DNA of 5,901 nt from Clostridiales bacterium (GTDB lineage: Bacteria; Bacillota; Clostridia; Oscillospirales; Acutalibacteraceae), in NCBI GenBank assembly GCA_012522615.1, contig JAAYKB010000153.1, positions 1-5,901 of the forward strand. The letters run 5' to 3'. The position numbers and the translations under genes were made by a program. Position 1 is the stretch's first letter. Each line of letters opens with the position of its first letter. The notes beneath the pieces were generated by a model, which saw only the letters and a list, made by a program, of their open reading frames with translations, was not told the origin of the DNA and did not search any database. This document shows, one piece after another, positions 1 through 5,901 of the stretch.

Positions 1-318
1 GTCAAGGATACTTCGTTGCCCGATATATTTAAACCGGTGACAACAACCGAGGAGCCAAGTCAGACAAGCGCAACCACGACAACGGAAGCAGAAATAACCA
101 CAACCACAAGTTCTGCCGCCACAACCGGGACTGTTGACTCCCCGACCGAAACCACTAAAGCTTCTGGGAGCGAACCGGCACAAGGAAAACCGTTTTACAA
201 ACAGCCGCTGTTTATTGCGCTGATCATTATTGCGGCGATAGCAATCTTTGCTGTATATGTAATTATTCTGATTAGAATAAAAGCAAAACAGAATTCTAGC
301 AAACCAAAATCCGATTAG
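1..318 (+). CDS. C-terminal part of a threonine-rich, membrane-anchored surface protein (5' end outside window)
   Basis: The reading frame is open from the first base, so this is the 3' end of a longer gene; 105 residues are visible before the TAG stop. Visible residues 14-52 form a low-complexity stalk with 18 threonines in 39 residues plus Ser, Glu and Pro. A short Gly/Pro/Lys segment follows, then an uninterrupted hydrophobic helix at about residues 69-91 and a short tail rich in Lys and Ser with two Arg/Lys residues directly after the helix. This layout predicts an outside N-terminal domain held to the membrane by a C-terminal helix with a cytoplasmic tail. There is no LPXTG-type motif, so sortase anchoring is not supported. 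Thr-rich linkers of this kind are common in surface and carbohydrate-active proteins of Ruminococcus-like Clostridia. The functional domain is missing, so no function can be given. A TTG at 16 could be mistaken for a start, but it has no ribosome binding site and the frame continues upstream of it. Confidence 0.82.
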   Translation, partial: VKDTSLPDIFKPVTTTEEPSQTSATTTTEAEITTTTSSAATTGTVDSPTETTKASGSEPAQGKPFYKQPLFIALIIIAAIAIFAVYVIILIRIKAKQNSSKPKSD

Positions 319-328
319 TTTATAAACC

Positions 329-381
329 AAGGTTGGTTTGCAGGTGAAAAACTAAATACTTTTCACCTGTAAACCAACCTT
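329..381 (+). terminator. Long hairpin, probable terminator without a U-tract
   Basis: The arms at 329-350 and 360-381 are complementary over 22 base pairs, with one G·U pair (G340 with T370) and a 9-base loop at 351-359. The hairpin begins 10 bases after the stop of the upstream gene, the usual place for a terminator. No T-run follows the 3' arm (the next bases are AATTAAAAAC), and the opposite strand has none either, so it is not a canonical intrinsic terminator. It could instead block or protect transcript ends, or be a regulatory dyad in front of the following operon. The structure is seen directly; the role is inferred. Confidence 0.5.
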
Positions 382-396
382 AATTAAAAACAAATT

Positions 397-402
397 AAGG
401 GG
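397..402 (+). promoter_or_regulatory. Ribosome binding site for the GH26-like gene
   Basis: AAGGGG lies 8 bases before the ATG at 411. It fixes this ATG as the start; the encoded N-terminus begins with a charged, non-hydrophobic stretch rather than a signal peptide. No convincing -35/-10 promoter pair could be read in 319-396. Confidence 0.7.
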
Positions 403-410
403 TATTAACC

Positions 411-3218
411 ATGATTAACAGCCAAAAAAAGTATAAGCCGGCATTGCAAATCGTCCCTGAGGACAAAGAAATACCGTCAAAATGGCTTGTCGAAATGTAT
501 CCATACAGAGATCTGTTCTTGTCTTCGATTGACGATACTTTTCATCCGCTTCATATGAATACGCATGTTGACGAAAACGGTGTATTCCGTGCCTGCAGGT
601 CAAATTTCGCGACCAGAGACGATACGCTTTTGCGATACACGATTATCGGCGATTACTACATAGCCCTTGCAAGAGATTTTTATTTTAATTTTGACTTTAC
701 CGTAAAAAACGTAAAATGGAGTTTAAATATAAAGATTGGTCAAAGCGATTATTATAAAAGCGAAATAACGGTAAATCTTACTGAAGATATTTGCAAATCA
801 ACCGGAAATGAACCCGGCGCTCCGGGGCATTATCGCGGCTTTTTGGATCTCAATGAAGTAATCAAAAACAAGAAAATCCTTCGTAGTGACGGATCTTCCT
901 TTGAAGATACCGTTATACGGTTTGCTGAACTATATATATTTTTCTCATCGCCCGATGCTGATGATGTTATTGAAGTCAGACATTTATCCTTGGGCAATAG
1001 AGCCAAAGACCATTCCGATTCCGCAATCCCCAAGGGAATTGTCCGGCCTCGGTCTAACTATATAGCATCGGAAATCCTGCTTGAAGATTTAAAATGCGAC
1101 AAAGACAAAACAATCCCGTTGGCAGTAAATATGACGGTTGAGAATGAGGCTTCGCTGGAGTGTCCGTCCGAGACTGTCAGAATAAATGACGCCTATTTAT
1201 ACTATGATTTCCGGATGGAATCAAAATGGGACATCTCGCTTTATTTTGTTGACGGCAAGGGAATACATCTGCAGGAGATTATCAAACATATCAACGCGGA
1301 CGGTATTTTAAACGGCATGTCAATAAAAAATGATGTTGAGCCGGGCTTGCCGGGAAAATATAAAGGGGCGATCCATCTCGAAAAACTGCTTTATTATTGC
1401 CAGTCTGTTGATAAGGATACCTATGTTCACGATTACGGACGTTATGCAAAACTGTATGATGTTAAGATAAGCTGCTTTGGAAGCGGAACTAATATTATCA
1501 ATAAGCTGTCAATAGAATCTCCCGAGAAGGTTTATAATAAAAATGAATTTGAAAATCCCGAATATGAGAGTACAACAGTCAATAAACTGGCCGCAGTAAG
1601 GTATGAAAAACCGACAGTAGAGTCGGGAATTCCCAAAGAAGAAAATGCCGATGAAGTAGTACATTACTATGGAGGAAAAATCTCAGAAAAAACCGAGGTT
1701 TATAAGAGTACGGATGTAAAAAGAATCTATAAGCTCGGTGATATTCAAAGAATTTATAATTATCCGGACGGCTATAGGGTTGATCTTCCTGTGGAGTTGA
1801 AGCCCGATTTCAGCATGGCAAAATATATCTGCAAATACATAGGCGATGACATCGCTGTCGTAGCGTCGAAAGAACGTAAGCTGTCCATGGATATGGATGA
1901 AAATTACGATAAGACGCTGACAAGATTTATAGGCAACCCTGATATCCAGAAACTACACGGGATAGAATTCTTTGAGGTCATTCGCAATCAAAAGCTTGAC
2001 AATGGTCTTACCTTGGATGTATTCCGGGGCAGTATTTCCGACATGCCCCAAGACATGAAATCCCGTTATTCTTATATCTTTTTACACGATATTGACAGCA
2101 ATATTATTTATCGGTTTTTACTTAAATACAAGCAGAGCTATGACCCATCTTCAATAGAGAAGATGATTTACAGCTCCTTTGCCTTGATACCTGCCTACGG
2201 TACAGCCGATTGTGAAGAGCTGTATAAATACCCCGTTATCCCAAGCTACTGGAATGACGAGACAAAAGCCTTTTATAAAAATCTGTGCGGCAGCGACATT
2301 ATTAAATGGGGTATCTTCCACACGGCAAACGAAGCTATCGGACTTGAATGGAATGAACATTATGAAGGCCATGCGGATGCACACATGGAGCTGGTGCTTC
2401 ATTATATTCCTGCGGACAGGCTGTTCTTAAACATCCCGTTTACAAAGAAAGTCTATGAGCAGGACAGGGTTCTTGTCTTAACGGTCAGATGGGAAAGACT
2501 CAGCGGCGTTCAGCCGATATTCGACTTGATAAGAGGCAAATTTGACGAGGATATGCATCAGCTTGCCCGCCAGATTAAATCAATCAGACATCCCGTTATT
2601 GTCAGAATGGAAAACGAGTATAACTCCGACTGGACACAAGCCTGCGGTATGCTCACGATGTGCGACCCCGAAATATACCGCGATGCTTGGATAAGATTCT
2701 ATAACATAATACTGGATGAAAAGGTGGATAACGCGATATTCATGAGCAACCCGCAGAGTGACGATGATTATCCTCAGCAAAGATGGAACTATTTTGTCAA
2801 TTACCTTCCGCCGAAAGAATATATTCAGATTGCCGGTTTAACCATATACAATATGGGAACTACGGTTCCGTTTTCGAAATTCTCTTTTGAGTACTTATAT
2901 TCCATTGTTCAGAGGAAGACCGAGGAATTTTTCTCTAACTGGCCATGGGTTATCGGCGAATTCGGTTGTGCAGGTCCGTTTGAAGAGGTAGATAAACCGC
3001 AGTGGATAAAAGAGATGTTTGAAACCTGCCATAAATTCCCGAATATCAAAGGAGCGCTTTGGTTTGATTTGTATGACGGGGATGACAGCAATAAAGTCAG
3101 AGATTTCAGGCTCCTTTCACCTCCGGCGTCGGCAAGGCAATTCGTATCGGATATTGAAAAGCAGCAGAAAATCAGTAAAACAGAGCGGTGGAAGACATGG
3201 ACAGGAGTGAATCCGTAA
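411..3218 (+). CDS. Multidomain glycoside hydrolase, GH26-like (clan GH-A) with two tandem N-terminal modules
   Basis: 935 residues, predicted to hydrolyse a polysaccharide or oligosaccharide backbone with retention of configuration, as clan GH-A enzymes do. Residues about 32-196 and 217-370 are two copies of a beta-rich module that share an E-P-G-x-P-G-x-Y-[RK]-G core (134-143 and 310-319); they may bind carbohydrate. Residues about 436-590 form a further beta-rich region I cannot name. The C-terminal part, from about 600, contains R732-x-x-N-E736-Y-N738-x-x-W741, which aligns with the GH26 acid/base motif R-x-x-H-E-M-N-G-x-W, and P-W-V-I-G-E850-F-G, which fits the nucleophile strand. A segment I-A-G-L-T-I-Y-N (807-814) matches the intervening GH26 strand that usually reads G-x-D-x-Y-N. 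The usual His before the acid/base is Asn here. There is no signal peptide (start M-I-N-S-Q-K-K-Y) and no anchor. It is first in an apparent operon and abuts the fucosidase gene without a gap. The hydrolase call is firm; family GH26 and any mannanase specificity are inference, and a related clan-A family is possible. Confidence 0.75.
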   Translation: MINSQKKYKPALQIVPEDKEIPSKWLVEMYPYRDLFLSSIDDTFHPLHMNTHVDENGVFRACRSNFATRDDTLLRYTIIGDYYIALARDFYFNFDFTVKNVKWSLNIKIGQSDYYKSEITVNLTEDICKSTGNEPGAPGHYRGFLDLNEVIKNKKILRSDGSSFEDTVIRFAELYIFFSSPDADDVIEVRHLSLGNRAKDHSDSAIPKGIVRPRSNYIASEILLEDLKCDKDKTIPLAVNMTVENEASLECPSETVRINDAYLYYDFRMESKWDISLYFVDGKGIHLQEIIKHINADGILNGMSIKNDVEPGLPGKYKGAIHLEKLLYYCQSVDKDTYVHDYGRYAKLYDVKISCFGSGTNIINKLSIESPEKVYNKNEFENPEYESTTVNKLAAVRYEKPTVESGIPKEENADEVVHYYGGKISEKTEVYKSTDVKRIYKLGDIQRIYNYPDGYRVDLPVELKPDFSMAKYICKYIGDDIAVVASKERKLSMDMDENYDKTLTRFIGNPDIQKLHGIEFFEVIRNQKLDNGLTLDVFRGSISDMPQDMKSRYSYIFLHDIDSNIIYRFLLKYKQSYDPSSIEKMIYSSFALIPAYGTADCEELYKYPVIPSYWNDETKAFYKNLCGSDIIKWGIFHTANEAIGLEWNEHYEGHADAHMELVLHYIPADRLFLNIPFTKKVYEQDRVLVLTVRWERLSGVQPIFDLIRGKFDEDMHQLARQIKSIRHPVIVRMENEYNSDWTQACGMLTMCDPEIYRDAWIRFYNIILDEKVDNAIFMSNPQSDDDYPQQRWNYFVNYLPPKEYIQIAGLTIYNMGTTVPFSKFSFEYLYSIVQRKTEEFFSNWPWVIGEFGCAGPFEEVDKPQWIKEMFETCHKFPNIKGALWFDLYDGDDSNKVRDFRLLSPPASARQFVSDIEKQQKISKTERWKTWTGVNP
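504..998 (+). other. Tandem module copy A in the GH26-like protein
   Basis: Residues about 32-196. Shared landmarks with copy B are K-W-S-L-N-I at 102-107, E-P-G-A-P-G-H-Y-R-G at 134-143 followed by F-L-D-L, and R-F-A-E-L-Y at 170-175 leading to a closing strand V-R-H-L-S-L-G near 189-195. The alternating hydrophobic pattern suggests a beta-sandwich. A carbohydrate-binding role is inferred only from its attachment to a glycosidase. Confidence 0.6.
1059..1520 (+). other. Tandem module copy B in the GH26-like protein
   Basis: Residues about 217-370. It repeats the landmarks of copy A in the same order: K-W-D-I-S-L at 272-277, E-P-G-L-P-G-K-Y-K-G at 310-319 followed by A-I-H-L, and R-Y-A-K-L-Y at 344-349 leading to I-N-K-L-S-I-E. 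The cores are 176 residues apart. Overall identity is low outside the landmarks, so the duplication is old or the copies have diverged in function. Confidence 0.6.
3203..3207 (+). promoter_or_regulatory. Ribosome binding site of the fucosidase gene, inside the upstream gene
   Basis: AGGAG (extended AGGAGTGA, 3203-3210) lies within the last codons of the GH26-like gene, 11 bases before the TTG at 3219. The stop codon TAA (3216-3218) directly precedes that TTG, so a terminating ribosome would sit on the start site; translational coupling is likely. An in-frame ATG at 3246 has no comparable site at normal distance. Confidence 0.6.
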
Positions 3219-4529
3219 TTGGATAAACCAAGCTATCAAAACAGAATGAAGTGGTTCCTGCACGACAGATTCGGCATGTTTATACACTGGGGTCTGTATG
3301 CAATACCGGCGCGCGGGGAATGGGTCCGAAATGCCGAGAGAATAACTTCCGAGGAATATTATAAGTATTTCGAGGAGTTTAATCCAAAAAGCTTTGATGC
3401 CCGGAAGTGGGCTGCCCTGGCAAAAAAGGCGGGAATGAAATATGCGGTGCTTACCGCCAAGCATCACGACGGCTTCTGCCTGTTTGACAGCCGCTATACC
3501 GATTTCAAAGCTACAAACACCCCCTTCGGCCGCGACATTGTCGCAGAATATCTGAAGGCATTCAGGGATGAAGGGATCAAGGTCGGGCTTTATTATTCGC
3601 TTTTGGACTGGTATCATCCCGATTATCCCCACTATTCGGATTCCGTACATCCCATGAGAGGCAATCCCGAGTACAAGGATGCGGTACATAATTTCGATAA
3701 CTATCTCGACTATATGCATAGTCAGGTAGAAGAACTGTGTACAAACTACGGAAAGATTGATGTTCTTTGGTTTGATTATTCGTATGATGATATGCGGGGC
3801 GAGAAGTGGCGAAGCACAAAGCTCATTAATATGGTGCGTTCACACCAGCCGGATGTAATTATTGATAACCGATTAGAGGTAAGCGGAGAAGGATTCGGCA
3901 GCATAGCCACAGACAACCCGACCGCATATTCGGGCGATTTTGTATCTCCCGAGCAAATAATTCCTCCAAAAGGCATATTGAATGAAAGGGGCGAGCCTCT
4001 GGCGTGGGAATCCTGTATCACCATGAACAACCACTGGGGATACCACAGATATGACAAAGATTTCAAGTCAAGCAAGGTTATTATCCGCAAGCTGGTTGAA
4101 TGTGTGAGCAAAGGGGGAAACCTGCTGTTAAATGTGGGACCAGATGCCAATGGCGTTATTCCGGAGGAATCCGCCGGAATACTTTGTGAAATAGGCAGCT
4201 GGATGGAGAAAAACTCAGACAGCATTTACGGATGCACCCATGCCGACCTTGAAAAGCCTGAGTACGGCAGGATAACCCGCAAGGGTAACAAGTATTATTT
4301 TCATATTACGGAAGAGTTAATCGGCCCGATTCCCATTTATGGATTCAGGAAAGAACAGATTGAAAAAATCCGGCTTCTGGCTACAGGTGCCGAAATACCT
4401 ATAGCCGAAGGCTGGGTGACAAAAAATTATCCCGACTATGTTTTTGTCCATTATGGACCCGAACAGTTTTTCACCTACCCCTTACCTGACCCGGTTGATA
4501 CAGTAATAGAGGTTACTGTAAAACAATAA
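3219..4529 (+). CDS. Alpha-L-fucosidase, glycoside hydrolase family 29
   Basis: 436 residues, close to the usual length for a GH29 catalytic domain plus a short C-terminal beta-sandwich. The enzyme would release alpha-linked L-fucose from glycans by a retaining mechanism. Family landmarks occur in order: R-F-G-M-F-I-H-W-G-L-Y at 17-27, T-A-K-H-H-D-G-F at 79-86, G-L-Y-Y-S at 123-127, I-D-V-L-W-F-D at 180-186 with D186 as the expected nucleophile, A-W-E-S-C at 262-266 followed by N-H-W-G-Y at 271-275, and K-G-G-N-L-L-L-N-V-G-P at 298-308. The acid/base residue varies within GH29 and is not assigned here. No signal peptide or binding module is present, so cytoplasmic action on imported oligosaccharides is likely. 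The TTG start at 3219 is chosen because it follows the upstream stop directly, has an SD, and keeps the family-typical N-R-M-K-W lead-in; ATG 3246 would cut into it. Exact linkage preference cannot be read from sequence. Confidence 0.93.
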   Translation: MDKPSYQNRMKWFLHDRFGMFIHWGLYAIPARGEWVRNAERITSEEYYKYFEEFNPKSFDARKWAALAKKAGMKYAVLTAKHHDGFCLFDSRYTDFKATNTPFGRDIVAEYLKAFRDEGIKVGLYYSLLDWYHPDYPHYSDSVHPMRGNPEYKDAVHNFDNYLDYMHSQVEELCTNYGKIDVLWFDYSYDDMRGEKWRSTKLINMVRSHQPDVIIDNRLEVSGEGFGSIATDNPTAYSGDFVSPEQIIPPKGILNERGEPLAWESCITMNNHWGYHRYDKDFKSSKVIIRKLVECVSKGGNLLLNVGPDANGVIPEESAGILCEIGSWMEKNSDSIYGCTHADLEKPEYGRITRKGNKYYFHITEELIGPIPIYGFRKEQIEKIRLLATGAEIPIAEGWVTKNYPDYVFVHYGPEQFFTYPLPDPVDTVIEVTVKQ

Positions 4530-4550
4530 ACACGGTATCTTTACTAGGAT

Positions 4551-4556
4551 AAAGGG
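4551..4556 (+). promoter_or_regulatory. Ribosome binding site for the GH28-like gene
   Basis: AAAGGG lies 8 bases before GTG at 4565. A second G-run (GGGGTG, 4562-4567) lies 6 bases before an in-frame GTG at 4574, so the true start may be three codons later. The 35-base gap after the fucosidase stop shows no hairpin, which supports a common transcript. Confidence 0.5.
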
Positions 4557-4564
4557 TTTTTGGG

Positions 4565-5869
4565 GTGTTTACAGTGATTGAATATTATACCGATCCGAAT
4601 AATTATAATGAGGAAACGGATAGTAAATGTATCCAAAAAGCGATCGACCAAGCTGTAAAACTGGGCCTAAATCAGGTGGTTATACCAAGGCCTAACAAAC
4701 GGCGCAATGATCAGATTTGGATAATTGATGAAACCATTCTCTTGCCGTCAGGCATAACAGTGGTTTTAAATAATTGCGTACTCAGACTTGCCGACAATGT
4801 TTTTTGCCAGATGTTTCGTAACGCCGCGGCCTATGCTTCGGAGGGTAAGGAGCTTCGCGGAGAACAGCGGGACATTGTAATAAAGGGAATAGGGAATGCG
4901 GTTCTCGATGGTGGTAACCATAACGGGCTTACCGAGAAAACCTCGTTGACAAACGGTATGCCTCATATCTCGCAGAATTTCATTATATATTTTCATAATG
5001 TGCGAGACTTCTCAATTCAAAACATAAAAGTAACAAACCAACGCCATTGGGCAATTGCACTTATGTTTTGCAGATTCGGAAGGATATCAAACATTGATTT
5101 TTACTGCGACGAGAGTGTGGGGAACCGGGACGGCATTGATTTGCGGGTTGGATGTAATAACATAATAATTGAAAATATAACGGGTGTAACAGGCGACGAC
5201 ACGATAGCACTGACTGCTCTCTTGCATGACCACTTTGAATCTAAAGAGCTGGTTTTAGGGAAGGATACCGACATATATAATGTTTCGATTAAAAATGTAA
5301 TCGCATCCCCCCACAGGCACAATATTATAAGGCTGCTAAATCATCAGGGAAACAAAATTTATAATATTAATATTGATACGGTCATAGGCCGCGTAGAGCC
5401 TGCGGATATAAAGCCTATCTCAGCAGTGAAAATAGGTCATAATCATTATGCTCCCCCGGAATCCTTTGCCAAACTTGGGGATACCCATGACATAACCGTG
5501 AAAAACATTTACTCCCATGCAGCCAGTGCCATCAATATTGCAACAACGGTTAAAAACTTATTCTGCAAAAATATTCATGTCATGGGTAGCGGCGAAACCG
5601 GAGTTTCAATTATCAAGGCGGCGGTTGAAAACGCCGTATTTGATACGATTTTTTACAACAGCAAAGAAAACCATGGTGTTATTTTAAATTTTCAAGAAGT
5701 AAAAGGAGGGAATATAACGGTAAAAAACATTATAGCCGACAGTGCGAGACATGTTATTTCGCTGTCCGGAGGAGCGAAGGTCGCTCTTGAAAACATTTCT
5801 GTCAAAAATATCTTGGATAAGCTTTTGGTAGTTTCAGCGGACGATGGCTCCGAAGTCAAGTTAAAATAA
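4565..5869 (+). CDS. Parallel beta-helix glycoside hydrolase, GH28-like (polygalacturonase-related)
   Basis: 434 residues. The first ~80 residues carry the pattern of pectin-type beta-helix enzymes: an N-terminal helix (Q24-K-A-I-D-Q-A) followed by V-V-I-P at 38-41 and a strand L-L-P-S-G-I. The rest is a run of short coils with repeated N-I-x-V-K-N-I-type strands (for example near 151-157, 200-205, 239-245, 309-315, 383-389, 407-415), typical of a right-handed parallel beta-helix. Active-site motifs match GH28 in part: N187-R-D189-G-I-D corresponds to N-T-D-G, and G210-D-D212-T-I-A to G/Q-D-D, giving D189, D211 and D212 as catalytic candidates for an inverting hydrolase. The later G-H-G and R-I-K motifs are altered: H250-R-H252 and R256-L-L, so the substrate-binding lysine is missing. 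No signal peptide is seen. The gene follows the fucosidase by 35 bases. It could act on galacturonan or rhamnogalacturonan fragments, but a different glycan is equally possible. Start is GTG 4565, or GTG 4574. Confidence 0.8.
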   Translation: MFTVIEYYTDPNNYNEETDSKCIQKAIDQAVKLGLNQVVIPRPNKRRNDQIWIIDETILLPSGITVVLNNCVLRLADNVFCQMFRNAAAYASEGKELRGEQRDIVIKGIGNAVLDGGNHNGLTEKTSLTNGMPHISQNFIIYFHNVRDFSIQNIKVTNQRHWAIALMFCRFGRISNIDFYCDESVGNRDGIDLRVGCNNIIIENITGVTGDDTIALTALLHDHFESKELVLGKDTDIYNVSIKNVIASPHRHNIIRLLNHQGNKIYNINIDTVIGRVEPADIKPISAVKIGHNHYAPPESFAKLGDTHDITVKNIYSHAASAINIATTVKNLFCKNIHVMGSGETGVSIIKAAVENAVFDTIFYNSKENHGVILNFQEVKGGNITVKNIIADSARHVISLSGGAKVALENISVKNILDKLLVVSADDGSEVKLK

Positions 5870-5875
5870 GATTTT

Positions 5876-5884
5876 AGGGGGAGG
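5876..5884 (+). promoter_or_regulatory. Strong ribosome binding site for the next gene
   Basis: AGGGGGAGG lies 9 bases before ATG 5894 and is the best Shine-Dalgarno match in the window. It sits 6 bases after the GH28-like stop, which leaves no room for a promoter or terminator, so the operon continues beyond the window. Confidence 0.75.
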
Positions 5885-5893
5885 AAAATTTAT

Positions 5894-5901
5894 ATGAAAA
5901 A
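5894..5901 (+). CDS. Start of a further gene, cut by the window end
   Basis: Only ATG AAA and two bases of the third codon (AA, so Lys or Asn) are visible, giving M-K-(K/N). The call rests on the strong ribosome binding site and the tight spacing to the preceding gene. The product is unknown; a Met-Lys-Lys opening is common in secreted proteins but is far too little to claim a signal peptide. Confidence 0.55.

Noticed and set aside
37..156. Repetitive ACA/ACC/ACG stretch as a DNA repeat or CRISPR-like array
   Set aside because: There is no regular unit or spacer; it is simply the codon content of a threonine-rich linker.
274..318. Sortase sorting signal at the end of the first protein
   Set aside because: A helix and charged tail are present, but no LPXTG or similar motif precedes the helix and the tail is longer than usual.
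319..410. Possible sigma-A promoter for the enzyme operon (TTGGTT at 333-338, TAAATA at 353-358)
   Set aside because: The spacer is only 14 bases, both hexamers match poorly, and they lie within the hairpin. A promoter is expected here but cannot be placed.
3117..3719. 200-codon open frame on the - strand
   Set aside because: It runs antisense across the end of the GH26-like gene and the GH29 gene, whose motifs are clear in the + strand. Its product has no coherent domain, so it is a shadow frame.
3776..4225. 149-codon open frame on the - strand
   Set aside because: It lies antisense inside the conserved GH29 region containing the W-E-S and K-G-G-N-L-L-L-N motifs; no independent coding signal is seen.
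1..5901. Defence system, mobile element, RNA gene or other novel non-metabolic system
   Set aside because: All long + strand frames are explained by a surface protein and glycan-active enzymes. I saw no transposase, terminal inverted repeats, tRNA cloverleaf or regularly spaced repeats.

Overview
The window is moderately AT-rich and holds four genes on the + strand plus the first bases of a fifth. Shine-Dalgarno sites are strong and G-rich, two of the start codons appear to be TTG and GTG, and the first protein ends in a threonine-rich stalk with a C-terminal membrane anchor. This combination suggests a polysaccharide-degrading anaerobe of the Clostridia (Oscillospiraceae/Ruminococcus-like or a relative). 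That placement is an inference from style, not from a marker gene.

Layout. Bases 1-318 are the 3' end of a gene for a surface-exposed, C-terminally anchored protein. A 92-base gap follows with a long, nearly perfect hairpin (329-381) that probably separates the first gene from the next transcription unit. Three carbohydrate-active genes then run head to tail. The first (411-3218) is a 935-residue multidomain protein with two tandem beta-rich modules, an unassigned middle region and a C-terminal TIM-barrel-type glycoside hydrolase domain whose motifs resemble GH26 (clan GH-A). The second (3219-4529) is a GH29-type alpha-L-fucosidase starting on the base after the previous stop. The third (4565-5869) is a right-handed parallel beta-helix protein related to GH28. 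At 5876-5896 a strong ribosome binding site and an ATG open another gene that leaves the window.

How they fit together. The three enzymes look like one operon for dismantling a fucose-containing, probably plant-derived glycan. The GH26-like protein would cleave a backbone, the fucosidase would remove terminal alpha-L-fucose, and the beta-helix enzyme would act on a pectic or related chain. None of the three has a visible signal peptide, so they probably act in the cytoplasm on imported oligosaccharides, unless they leave by a non-classical route. No transporter or regulator is visible here. The most unusual points are the architecture and altered active-site motif of the GH26-like protein, and the loss of the substrate-carboxylate-binding lysine motif in the GH28-like protein. 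I see no RNA gene, CRISPR array, transposon or defence system.
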